A stretch of DNA of 37,655 nucleotides, from NCBI GenBank assembly GCA_943704415.1, contig CALSCO010000765.1, forward strand, positions 1 through 37,655, given 5' to 3'. This document shows positions 1 to 9,339 of this stretch, piece by piece (position 1 is the first letter of the stretch; the number at the start of each line of letters is the position of its first letter). The notes under the pieces were generated by a model. The model had not been told where the DNA came from, searched no databases, and saw nothing but the letters and a program-made list of their open reading frames with translations. Source of the DNA: Parvularia atlantis (Eukaryota; Opisthokonta; Rotosphaerida). A program made the translations under genes and the position numbers.

Positions 1-53
1 CGGCGGCGGCGGGCGAGGCCAAGAAGAAGAAGAAGAAGGCCGTGCAGGCGTGA
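1..53 (+). CDS. C-terminal end of an unidentified lysine-tailed protein (partial)
   Basis: The third frame from the window edge reads AAAGEAKKKKKKAVQA and stops with TGA at 51-53. The gene enters from the left, so only the last 16 residues are visible. A run of six lysines after an alanine stretch is common at the ends of ribosomal, nucleolar and other RNA-binding proteins, but nothing here allows a family name. It converges on GatB, whose stop lies 54 bases downstream on the other strand. The reading is supported only by codon choice and the clean stop. Confidence 0.45.
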   Translation, partial: AAAGEAKKKKKKAVQA

Positions 54-107
54 GTGCTGTGCGACGACGTGTGTCGCGCTGTGCGTTGTCGCAAATGCTT
101 TCTCGTG

Positions 108-2153
108 TCACATCGGCGGCAACCCCATGCGCTGCCGTAGCAGTTTCGCCAGCACGTCTGGCGGCGCTCGGTTGCCCGTGCGCTTGAGTGCCTGCGCCAC
201 AAACCACCCGAAGAGGCGGTCCTTGCCGCCTCGGATCGCTGCGACTTTTTCCTGGTGCTCGGCCACAAGCGCATCGGTGACGGCTGCTAGCTCGCCCTCG
301 TCGCTCAGCAGCGCCAGCCCGCGCTCGGCCGCAATCCTGCATGCGTATGCGTCATCGTGAGCTGCCGGTCAGTCGTGTGCCGCGCGCGCACTGCGTTGCC
401 GTCTGCCCGCCGCCGTCTGCCATAATCACGAGCACCTGTTTGCCCTGTTTGCCTGCGGTTGTGTGCGCGCTTTCTCGTTCAGTCGTCTGCGGCCGTGTCG
501 GAACGCAAGCACCGCACCTGATAAGACACTATTGTGCACCGCCTGCACGATTGATCCGAGCTGCGCCGGGGTGACCGGCGACGCATCTAGCCGCAGGCCG
601 CGCGCGTTGAGCAGGCCGAGCAGCTCAGACGTGACCCAGCTGAACGCCAGCTGCGCCGCGCGGGCGTCCGACGGCGCGACGTGCTCCATCACGCGCTCAA
701 AGTACTCGGCGCCGCCGCGCTCGTCCGCGAGCAGCTGCCTCACGCTGAGTTGCTGCGACAGGAGTTCGTGCCGCGCACCTTGGCGCGCTGTGTGGGCAGC
801 CCATACTGACGGCTGAGGCGCTGCAGCAGATCGTGTGGCAGCTCGGGCATGCTCTTGCGCAGTGCCTCGACCCATGCCGCGTCAAGCACTATGTCGGGAA
901 TGTCAGGCTCGGGCATGTACCTGCGCGGTTGTGAGCTTCGAAGCGAACGTAGGCGTGCAAGCCGGCACCGGTAGTCGCGCGCCTGCTCCTTGTCGCGCAG
1001 CTTGAAGGTCGTGCCCGAGGCGACGTCAAACGACTTGGTCTCCTGCACGACTTGTCCGCCGGTCTCGAGCGTGCGGACCTGCAGGTCAATCTCAAAGTCT
1101 GAGTGCGGCGCGCTTCAGTGCGTGACCGGCTGCGAGTCTCCGCGTGGCACCTATTGCTTGCGCGAGCGACCGCACGCTGTTGAGGTTCTTGAGCTCGATG
1201 CGCGTGCCGAGCGGCGCGGCGGGGTCGTCGCGGCGCACAGACACGTTGACGTCGCAGCGCATGGTGCCGTCCTCTGTGCTCTCGGGTCAGCTGCGACGGC
1301 ACCGAGCACGGTACTCACCCATGTTGGCCTGCGACGCCCCGACGGCACGCAGGATGCTCTGCAGCTTGCGCACGTACGCCGCGGCCTCTGCGCTTGTCCT
1401 GCGCGCCGTCGTCATCTCAGATGCGGAGCGGTCGACGCAGCGTGAGCACCGCATGTCCGGCTCAGACACGATCTCGACGAGCGCCGAGCCGGCGCGGTTG
1501 AGGTCGACGAGCGTCATGCCTTGCACCTCGTCCACGACGCTCTTGCCGGTGTCCTGCGCATGCGCATGAGGCAGGGTCGCGATCAGCCCGTCGTTGCTCG
1601 TCGGCGATCGGTCGCAGCGGCGCGCCTGCTCGAGCTGCAGCTGCACGAGGCGCACGACACACGGCGCGGCGAGGCCGTCGCTCGCGTCGAGGTGGACGGC
1701 GCCGCCGGTGACGATCGGTTCTGGCGCGGTGCCGCGCGATCAGCGTCGTGCTCGCCGTTGCGGCTCTCGTCGGGCGCCGCGCACGTCGATGCTGCGTGAT
1801 CTGGTAGCCGGCGGGGAGGTCGGCGTAGAAGTAGTGCTTGCGATCGAAGGCCGAGCGCAGGTGCACGCGCCCGCCCAGCGCCAGGCCGAGCACGACGGTG
1901 CGCTCGACGCACTCGCGCTGCAGTACGGGGAGCGTCCCGGGGATGGCCGCGTCGAAGCGCGCGACGTGCGCGTTGGGCCCCGCGTGCAGTCCGGCGGCGG
2001 CGGCCGAGATCGCGCCTAGTGCGGCGCGCACGCACGGATCAGCCGCTGCAGGGTGACTGCGAAGGCGCCGCGCGCACCCGAGAAGAGCTTGCGGGCGGCC
2101 GCGAGCTGCGCGTGCACCTCGACGCCGACGACGCCGGTCCACCCCGCCGGCAT
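108..2153 (-). CDS. GATB: Glutamyl-tRNA(Gln) amidotransferase subunit B, mitochondrial (GatB/Pet112)
   Basis: Subunit B of the GatCAB-type amidotransferase, which converts Glu-tRNA(Gln) to Gln-tRNA(Gln) in mitochondria. Eleven exons and ten introns (44-72 bases) splice to 494 codons exactly. Family landmarks in order: GVEVHAQL near residue 10, [76 protein letters not shown], and a C-terminal YqeY-like tail with [16 protein letters not shown]. The start at 2151-2153 gives [13 protein letters not shown], which begins directly in the conserved core and has no evident mitochondrial targeting peptide. The intron at 1554-1625 has a GC donor. The start codon lies inside the first unit of the 41-bp tandem array shared with the divergent TMEM50-like gene. 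Identity is secure; the N-terminus is less so. Confidence 0.9.
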
Positions 2154-2265
2154 TGGTTTGCGTGCGTCGCAGTCAGTGTCAATGTCGCCGGCATTGGTTT
2201 GCGCGCGTCGCAGTCAGTGTCAATGTCGCCGGCATTGGTTTGCGCGCGTCGCAGTCAGTGCCAAT
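2145..2265. repeat. 41-bp tandem array (about three copies) forming a divergent promoter and both starts
   Basis: Three near-identical 41-bp units start at 2143/2145, 2184 and 2225, with only one or two differences each. The array runs from the GatB start codon (2151-2153, minus) to the TMEM50-like start (2264-2266, plus), so it makes up the whole intergenic gap. Each unit carries ATTGG, which is CCAAT on the minus strand, directly next to an ATG. Each unit also carries a plus-strand CAATG. Because 41 is not a multiple of three, the repeated ATGs lie in different frames. Confidence 0.92.
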
Positions 2266-3072
2266 GTCGTCGTCCTTCCTCGACGCGACCTGCTGCCGCG
2301 CGTGCCTCGGCTGCGCCGGCTGCGGCGCCTGCGGCTGCAACGAGGACGACCTGCGCCTGATAGCGATGCGTGCGCGCCGCCCCGCCGTCGGCATGCTCGC
2401 CGGCACAGTCTTTGCGATCGCATGGTGGTGCGCGGCAGCGGGCCGATCGATCGCGCTCAACGCGGCCTGCAGGGTCTTCATCGACGCGCTGGTCATCGCG
2501 CACGTGCGCCAGGTCGACGTCCCGATCCGCTTCGAGGCGCGGCCGCGGCCGCTGTCGCTGCGCCGCGGCTGACGCGTGCGCAACCGTGCAGGAGTGGGTC
2601 TGCGGCATCTTCGGGACGATCGCCCTCGTCGCCGTCAACGCCGTCGACCGCAGCGTCGTCTCGTCCGACTCGTACTGTGCGCTCTCGACTGCCCGTGCTC
2701 GTGCTTGTGGGAGCTGACGTGGGGCGCGCAGACGGCGATGACGTGAGGCGGAGGGCGCGGCTGTACATCTTCCTGTGCCTCTTTGGTGCGCACTTCGTGG
2801 CTGGTCGGGCGCGTGCGGCATCACTGACGGTCGCCGCGCCAGTGGCCATGGGCGCCGTCATCGGCTCGATCGTCATGTTCACGGTCAAGTACACGGGCGA
2901 CGGGCTGCAGGGCGAGCAGCTCGGCCCGGGCATCGCCGTGGTCGTGCAGAACTGCATGATCCTTGTCAGGTGCGCGCCGCCGACACTTGTCTGCACCCGC
3001 GTGTGCCGTGACATGGTTGCGCGCAGTTCGCTCATGCTCTGGTTTGGGCGCGCGCCTGCGAACGACTGGTAA
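2264..3072 (+). CDS. TMEM50 / UPF0220-family four-helix membrane protein
   Basis: Six exons (introns 2428-2472, 2537-2591, 2677-2731, 2786-2842, 2970-3026) splice to 179 codons plus stop. The product follows the TMEM50A/B layout: a Cys-rich start (MSSSFLDATCCRAC), hydrophobic segments around GTVFAIAWWVFIDALVIAH, GIFGTIALVAVNAVD, YIFLCLFVAMGAVIGSIVM and IAVVVQNCMILVSSLMLWFG, then a short tail APANDW. The pattern PGIAVVVQNCMI matches the family's PGIAVFFQNAFIF block. TMEM50 proteins are small ER/Golgi membrane proteins of unclear role. The intron at 2537-2591 starts with GCGCGG; no GT donor nearby keeps the frame. The gene is divergent from GatB and convergent with ALG12, 51 bases away. Confidence 0.85.
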
Positions 3073-3123
3073 CCGACGAATGCCTTTACAACTGCACACG
3101 TGTAGTTTGTTTGTTTGTGAAAG

Positions 3124-5189
3124 CTAGACTGCCTCGCCGCCGCTGCCGAGATCGCGCCGCCGCATGAGGAACAGCTTCGGTGTCACGCGCACCTCGATCG
3201 ACAGCATCGACAGCAGCCGGCGCAGCACGGGCGGCCACAGCTGCGTGCCGAGAGCCGACTGCGCGCCATAAGCATACCGTCAGCAAAAGCAATGGCGGCA
3301 GCAATGCGACGCACCTCTACGCGCAGCAGCAGCCAGCGCGAGCCCATCGGACCCCACACGACGCGGTCGAGGCCCGTGACGTAGTCGAAGCTCTCGAAGC
3401 GGAGCGAGTGCAGGTCGGGTGTGCTCGTGATGAGGTGCGTGAAGTGCGCAAACTCCTCCGGCCTCGTCAGGCCTTCGTCTTTTGAATACCTGCGACAGCG
3501 TTGGCCCGCGCACAGTGGCAGCAGCACCACCGCACCTCCACTCGGGCCGCCGCAGCTCGCCGAAGCGCGATGCGCCCGTCATCGCTGCTGGCGCGTCGAT
3601 GTGCATGTGCACTGCGCGCGCGGTCAGCCTCGCACGCGACGGGCACAGGCGCGCGCCGCACCGTCCGCACGGCGGTCCTCCCGCTCATGCATGGTGCGCA
3701 GCGCATAGCCGCCCGGGTAGTTGTGCGCGGCCGTGTAGGCAAACAGGCCCGTCGCGCACAGTGACGCGGCCAGCAGCAGCACGCCTAGGCGCAGCGCCGT
3801 GGCCCAGCGCCGCCGCCGCTCGGCGCGGACCTCGCTGGGTGCCGCGTCGGCTGTCAGAGGTGCCAGAGCGCGCCACGACAGCACGCACCACTGCGCAAGG
3901 CATACGGCCGCGGCGAGGTTGAACAGCGGCACGACGTACATGATGAAGCGCAGCTCTTTGTGCGGCAGCAACGAGTACAGCAGCACGAAGCTGACGCACG
4001 GCGTGAGGAACTCGACCAGTCGGCGCTCGAGCGCCACGCCGGCCACCGCCAGCGGCAGCGCGGCGAGCAGCGCACGCGGTAGCGCGTTGTCAAAGTACCA
4101 CCAAAACGGTTCCGTCTGCGGGCGCGGGAGACGCTGGGTGAGCACGCGTTGGCGCGGCAACGAAGCGAAGTCACGCACGCCCCACTCGGCGCTGCGGTTC
4201 AGCACCGTGTTGAAGTAGAAGACCTCGCCCTCGGGCCAGAGCCAGCGCTGCCAGAAGACCGAGTCGACCGCAACGGTGAGCACTGCGCGTGCATGTGAGG
4301 CCAGCAACCACGACCAGTTGTGGGCATACCGAGGCTGACGAGCGACGCAACGACGCCGGCTGCGACCCCCGCCACCAGGCCGATGCGCCGCAGCAGCAGC
4401 GCCTCAAGCAGCAGCGGCGCGGCCAGCACGGCGACCTCGGCGCGGAAGACGACGGCCGCGAAGGCCAGCAGCGCAATGACGGTGCGCATCTCTCGCCGCA
4501 GCCAGAAGGCGAGCGCGAGGGCGACTGCGCGCCCTGTGCAGTGAGACGCGATGCACGGCAGCCGCACAGCCGCGCGCACCGAGCACGACCGCGAACGTGT
4601 TGGGCAGCGTGCGGCTGGCGTAGAACAGGAAGTGGAACTGCGTCATGACGACGCAGCGCAGCCAGAAGCCGGCGCGGTGGCCGAAGACGCGCGCCGCAGC
4701 CGTGCAGAAGAACTCGAGCGCGGCGGCCGAGATCGTGCCGAGCACGAGGCGCACTGCGGCGGTCGCATGAGACGGCACAGCGAGCGGGGCGCGCCGCACC
4801 AAGGATCTGGTGGCTGAAACGCGACGCGCCGAGCAGGCGCAGCACGAGCGACGCGGGCGAGGCGATCGCGGCGACGACGATCGCGCCCAGGAACGTGCGC
4901 GGCACGACGCCGGGGAACTCGAGGTGGTCGTACTGCGCGCCGTTGTTAAGACGTGAGTGCGCACTGCGCCGGATTGCGCGCCTTCGCCAGATCCGCGCCG
5001 TGGAAAAGGATGTCGTGCGTCGCCTGCGCGCGATGCGTCGATTGCGCGCCTCGCACGTCCAGCACAGCAGCACCAATGCGGCGCACGCACCTGCAGGTTG
5101 AAGCTCTCCTCCACCTTCGCGAACGGGCTCGCCCAGACGTGCGCCGCGACCACCGCCGCGAGAAGCATGACACGGCCGAGCGCGGCCAT
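3124..5189 (-). CDS. ALG12: Dol-P-Man:Man7GlcNAc2-PP-Dol alpha-1,6-mannosyltransferase (ALG12)
   Basis: GT22-family mannosyltransferase of the ER membrane that adds the eighth mannose to the lipid-linked N-glycan precursor. Ten exons and nine introns (46-67 bases) splice to 531 codons plus stop. The N-terminus [19 protein letters not shown] leads into [17 protein letters not shown], with the acidic pair typical of the family. Then come [42 protein letters not shown], the GT22 signature LLPHKELRF, and [14 protein letters not shown] near the end. The sequence is strongly hydrophobic with many membrane segments. The intron at 4933-4981 has a GC donor. A 63-base intron after EWG has no stop and is a multiple of three, so retention would insert 21 residues. 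It shares a 200-bp divergent promoter with the NTF2-RRM gene. Confidence 0.93.
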
Positions 5190-5318
5190 CGCGTGCGCGC
5201 GCTGCGTGTCGGGCGATTGATGTGGCGGTGGGTGGCTCACATGGCCCTCTTCCCTCCTGTCTGTCTTCTGCTGACGGCGTGCGGCGCGGCGCAGCGCGAG
5301 GGACGCGGGCGTCGGCGT

Positions 5319-5381
5319 CAGCAGCAGCAGCAGCAGCAGCAGCGGCAGGCGGACGAAGTGAAGAAGCAGCAGCAGCAGCAG
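5319..5381 (+). repeat. CAG trinucleotide runs in the 5' leader of the NTF2-RRM gene
   Basis: Eight CAG units at 5319-5342 and five more at 5367-5381, separated by GGCAGG and AAG-rich sequence. They lie just before the ATG at 5390. An in-frame upstream ATG at 5222 would translate them as a poly-alanine stretch, so a longer N-terminus cannot be excluded. The conserved part of the protein begins only after 5390. Confidence 0.75.
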
Positions 5382-5389
5382 TAGCAGCG

Positions 5390-6634
5390 ATGAACCCCGC
5401 CGAGGCGCCCACGGCCGACCAGAACGTCGCGCACCACTTCGTGGAGATGTTTTACAACCTGCTCGACCGGCAGCGCGAGCAGGCGCACCTGCTCTTCGTG
5501 CGTGTGACGCTGCTGTGCGTGACACGGTGTTGACGGCGGGCGCGCGCGTACGCAGCACCAAGACGCGCAGTACGCGCGCGACAACAACAGCGCCGCCGGC
5601 CAGGCCAACGTCGAGCAGCTCTTCCGCGCCATGCCCGAGACGCGCCACAGCGTCGGCTGGTACCATGGCCGCGCGGGCCCGACCGGGCCGGGGTCGACCA
5701 TCGTCGAGGTCACGGGCTCGTACGAGGTGCGGGCGCTTAGGCTGGCCGTGCCAATAGGCCGACGAGACACCGCGCGCGCGCGACAGATGCCCGGCCATGG
5801 CCCGTTCCCGTTCTCAGAGTCGTTCTTGCTGCAGCAGCTGCCGTCGGGCGCGTACGGCATCAGCCAGAGCATCTTCCACACGCAGCACCAGGGCGCTGCA
5901 CCCTCACAGCAACAGCAACAGCAGCTGCAACAGCAGTTCCACCAGCAGCAGCAGTTCCACCAGCAGGCGCAGCAGGTCCAGCAGCACCAGCAGCAGATGG
6001 CAGGCGGGCCGGCCATGGCAGGCGCCGCGCCGCCCGACGGCGTGACAAAGGAGGAGGACCGGCGGTCGATCTTCGTGGGCCACGTGCGTGCCCATCCGCC
6101 CGCGCATGTCTCGTGCTCAGCGAGCACGGCCCGCGCAGATCGACTACCACGCGACCGAGACACAGCTGCGGCAGCTGTTCTCGCAGTTTGGCGTGGTCAA
6201 CCGCGTGACGATCAAGAAGGACCCGACAACGCACCAGTCCAAAGGGTGCGCAGTCTGCGTCGCAGCGGCTGCCGCTCACCGCCCCCTGCGCGCGCTAGCT
6301 ACGCCTACGTCGAGTTTGCCCAGGAGGCGTCGGCCGTGAGCGCGCTGCAGCTGGACGGCTCGGCGCACCTCGGGAAGCAGATCAAGGTGGGCGTTTCGCA
6401 GTTTGTGGGGCGCTGTGCTGGCGCAGTTAACACGTCACGCGCGTGCCAAGGTCACGCCCAAGCGGACCAACGTGCCCGGGTACGCGCGGGCCCCGAACGG
6501 CCAGGGCGACACGTCGATGGACACCCGCGGCGGGCGCGGCGGGTGCGTTGCGCGGCGGTGTTCACCGGTCGCAGGGGCTGACCGCGCGCCACAGTCGCCG
6601 AGGCGGCGGTGGCCGCGGCGGGTTTGAATACTGA
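5390..6634 (+). CDS. NTF2-like domain + polyQ linker + PABPN1-type RRM + RGG tail protein (G3BP-like layout)
   Basis: Seven exons (introns 5498-5570, 5727-5786, 6084-6138, 6246-6298, 6387-6450, 6543-6594) splice to 295 codons plus stop. Residues about 8-125 resemble an NTF2-like fold ([36 protein letters not shown]), as in G3BP. A Gln/His-rich linker follows at about 130-165. The RRM starts with [15 protein letters not shown] and contains [10 protein letters not shown] and [15 protein letters not shown], closest to the poly(A)-binding protein PABPN1 rather than the G3BP RRM. The tail is Gly/Arg-rich and ends GGFEY. One exon (5787-6083) carries the end of NTF2, the polyQ and the start of the RRM, so the fusion is real in this sequence. 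Likely a cytoplasmic or stress-granule mRNA-binding protein (inference). Confidence 0.82.
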
Positions 6635-6676
6635 TGCGTTCATGCGTTCATGCTCATCGCGTTTGCATCTGCCGTT

Positions 6677-6679
<3 letters not shown>

Positions 6680-6725
<46 letters not shown>
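6680..6725. repeat. (TG)n dinucleotide microsatellite
   Basis: An uninterrupted run of about 23 TG units lies in the 177-bp gap between the converging NTF2-RRM and LCL3-type genes, probably in the 3' untranslated region of one or both. The remaining sequence of the gap shows nothing else. Confidence 0.95.
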
Positions 6726-6728
<3 letters not shown>

Positions 6729-6811
6729 TGCGGTGATCCGCCGGTTGAACAACCCTTTCTGCGACCGTGCGCGTGCTTTTTGGGCCAACGCCTTGGCGGG
6801 CTGTGTGCCGG

Positions 6812-7685
6812 TCATCTCCTCTTGGCAGTGGCCTTGCGCATTGCCGGTGCCGCTGCAGCAACGTCCTCGCCCTCCGTGCTGGCCACGGCCGCCTCGATCG
6901 ACAGGCCCGTGGACTCGCGCACGAGGCGCTTGTGCTCCATCGGGCTGACGTAGTTGTCCTGCGCCCACATGCCCTTGCGCTCGCGCTGCGCAACGGCCTC
7001 GGCCGCGCGGTATTGCTGCAGGTACGAGCCGTAGACGGCGCCGTGGCCCTCGTAGACGGTGGCGAAGCCGGCCTTGACGAGCTCGAGCGAGACGTTGCGC
7101 CAGATGAACGGGATGCGCGACCGGAACCAGACCGTGCCGACCTTGCGAGCGGCGATCAGTGACATCGCGCGGGTGACGCAACACGTCGCACACCAGGCGG
7201 CCGTACGGGTCGCGGTGGTGCACCTGCACACGTACGAAGCGCCCGAGCACAATCTCCTTGAGCGCCGCGCGTGCCTCGCTCGCAAACGGCTGGCCCGGGT
7301 TGCCAAAGTGCGCGCTCTCGGGCGCGTCGACGCCGGCGAGGCGCACGTTGATCGAGTTCTTGACCACGCCGCCCTCGCGCGCGACTGGCACCCAGCGCCG
7401 ATCAGCCACTGCCCGCGCACCCGATGCGGAGGCGCACGACGCACGGCGCTGGGCGTCTGGCCGGCGGGCCCACTGCCGCAGCCAGGCGGTGTGGTACACG
7501 CGGACGTTGTCGCCGTCGTTGACCGCGACGACGTAGCCGCGCAGGCTGCCCTGGCGGTGGATGAGCGAGCCCGGGACGAGGTCGGCCGTGCGGAAGCGCC
7601 GCAGCCCCGAGCGCAGCACGAGCGCGGCCGCGCCGAGCGATGCGACGACGCCCGCTCCTAGTGCTACGTCGCCCCACTTATCCAT
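6812..7685 (-). CDS. Membrane-anchored staphylococcal-nuclease-domain protein (LCL3 type)
   Basis: Three exons (two introns, 60 and 52 bases) splice to 253 codons plus stop. Residues about 6-24 ([19 protein letters not shown]) form one transmembrane segment, as in the fungal probable endonuclease LCL3, which is annotated as mitochondrial. A TNase/SNc domain follows: [34 protein letters not shown] with the metal and catalytic Arg/Asp/Glu context, DPYGRLVGTVW with the second arginine, [17 protein letters not shown], and KGMWAQD. This is the family order. The start at 7685 is the first ATG before the membrane segment. The tail KATAKRR is basic. It lies 80 bases downstream of the hydratase gene on the same strand. 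Confidence 0.85.
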
Positions 7686-7765
7686 TGCTGGACAGCGGGC
7701 TGATTGCGGGCCGAAATACCTGGCACCCGTGTATCCATTGATGCACAGCGTGTCGCACCCAAATC

Positions 7766-8834
7766 TCATAGCTTCGACGCGCCGACCCAACGCGGCGCAC
7801 GCTTCTCGGCGAAGGCGGCCAGGCCCTCGGCCAGGTTGTCGCCGCCGAGCATCGCCGCGACCTCGGGCAGCTCGTACTGCTGCTGCATCGCCGCAAACAC
7901 GTCCGGCGTGGCCAGGGCGAGCGCGACGATGCGCTTGCTGGCCGCGAGCGAGTCGGGCGAGCACGCGAGCATGCGCCGGGCGATCTCGAGCGCGCGCGGG
8001 AGCAGTTTCTGCGCGGGTGATGAGCGAGGCGATGGCACGCGCTCGAAATGCTGCTCACCTCGTGCGGCACGACCTCGTTCACGATGCCCTGCCGGTGCGC
8101 CTCGGCCGCGTCGATCTCGTCGCCAGTGAGGATCAGCGCGAGGGCCCGCTGCATGCCTGGCGCACCGCGCGTCAAGCACGCACGCACGTGCGGCGGCAGC
8201 AGGGCGGCGAGTGCACCGATCAGCCGCGGCAGCCGCACGAGCCCGCCCGCGAGCGCCGCGAGGCCGCGTTTGGGCTCGGGCAGAGCGAACGAAGCGCGCT
8301 CGGACGCGAGGATCACGTCGCAGGCCAGCGCGAGCTCAAAGCCGCCGCCGTGTGCGAGGCCCTGCGCACAAACACGCTGAGCAGCAGCACGAGCACGAGC
8401 AGCAGCAGCACGGGCGCGCGCACGTTGACCGCGGCGATGACCGGCTTGCGCAGCGTCTGGCGGAACGCGAGCCCCGCAAAGCCCGTCGGGTTCTCGGCCG
8501 GCTCGCTCTTGAGATCTGCGCGCGCCGCGCCGTCGGTCGATGTGGCCGGCCTCTCCTCAGCGCAACACACCAAAGCCGGCGCAGAACGCGCGGTCGCCCG
8601 CGCCCGTCACGATCGCGACCCACAGCGCCGGGTCGGCCTCGAAGTGGTCCCAGACGCGCGCGAGCTCGGCGCTGGCCTGCGCGGCTCGCCGCTGCTGAGC
8701 ATGACATACGCGCGAGGCGATGCGACGCGGGGCACCTCGGCGCTGAGCGCGTTGCGCTGGCGCTCGCGGTCGATCGTGAGGACGAGTATGCGCTCGTCCT
8801 CGACGCGCACGCGGCAGAACCGCAGATTGTCCAT
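7766..8834 (-). CDS. Enoyl-CoA hydratase/isomerase (crotonase) family protein
   Basis: Six exons (introns of 59, 55, 62, 60 and 50 bases) splice to 260 codons plus stop, the usual size of a crotonase. Motifs in order: [35 protein letters not shown] (first oxyanion-hole loop), [19 protein letters not shown] (second loop with the catalytic Glu in FELA), and [15 protein letters not shown] with the second acidic position. The C-terminus ends in WVGASKL. There is no obvious mitochondrial presequence, and SKL before L is not a canonical C-terminal peroxisomal signal. Probably acts in fatty-acid or branched-chain acyl-CoA breakdown; substrate unknown. The start codon is only five bases from the start of the divergent gene at 8840. 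Confidence 0.88.
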
Positions 8835-8839
8835 CGCGA

Positions 8840-9238
8840 ATGTCTGCGTATGATTCGCCGCCGCCGCTGCTCGAGCGCGTGATCAGCTGGCCCGTCGTGC
8901 TCGGCGTGCTCGCGACGGGCAACGCGCTCAACGCGCTGCGCCGCGTGCGTCTTGGCCTGCACCTGCACGCGGCCGTCCTCGGCACGACCGCCGCGGTCGA
9001 GGCCGCGGCCGCGATCAGCACCGCGCCGGCGCTGCGCGAGCGCTTCGGGCGCGGCGCCATCGCAACGCAGCTGCTCGGCGCGGCCGTGCTGATCGCGCGG
9101 CCCGCGCACAACACGCGCCGCGCCGTCGTCGCCGTGCAGGGCCTGACCGAGGCCGTGCTGACGGCGGCGATGCTGCAGCGCGAGCTCGACCGCGACAGCA
9201 TCGCCGCGCTGCACCGGCCGCGCGGCACCGACGGCTAG
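8840..9238 (+). CDS. Small intronless hydrophobic protein, unknown function
   Basis: A single open frame of 132 codons with almost every third codon base G or C, which argues for real coding. It begins MSAYDSPPPLLERVISW and is rich in Ala, Leu and Val, with several hydrophobic helical stretches (WPVVLGVLATGNALNAL, HAAVLGTTAAVEAAAA, AIATQLLGAAVLIA, GLTEAVLTAAML). It may be a small integral membrane protein with three or four helices. I recognise no family. It is the only clearly intron-free gene in the window. Its ATG is separated from the hydratase ATG by five bases, so the two transcripts must start inside each other or use leaderless starts. It converges on the TVP18-like gene, about 100 bases away. 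Confidence 0.7.
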   Translation: MSAYDSPPPLLERVISWPVVLGVLATGNALNALRRVRLGLHLHAAVLGTTAAVEAAAAISTAPALRERFGRGAIATQLLGAAVLIARPAHNTRRAVVAVQGLTEAVLTAAMLQRELDRDSIAALHRPRGTDG

Positions 9239-9339
9239 GCAGACGCTGTGTGTGTAACGTGCGACGTGGACAGCCTGACGACGGGCGCGACACGGCCACA
9301 GCGGGAAAGAGAGTGAAGCGAGACGAGCGAGGGGCCATT

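Noticed and set aside
740-800. A 26-base intron in GatB suggested by one acceptor
   Set aside because: The next acceptor gives a 44-base intron and exactly the family spacing between YGL and YFE, so the longer intron was used.
2053-3072. A single unspliced 339-codon plus-strand reading of the TMEM50-like gene and the array
   Set aside because: Splicing five short introns yields a clean 179-residue family member; the long reading inserts Arg-rich intron sequence and starts in the repeat.
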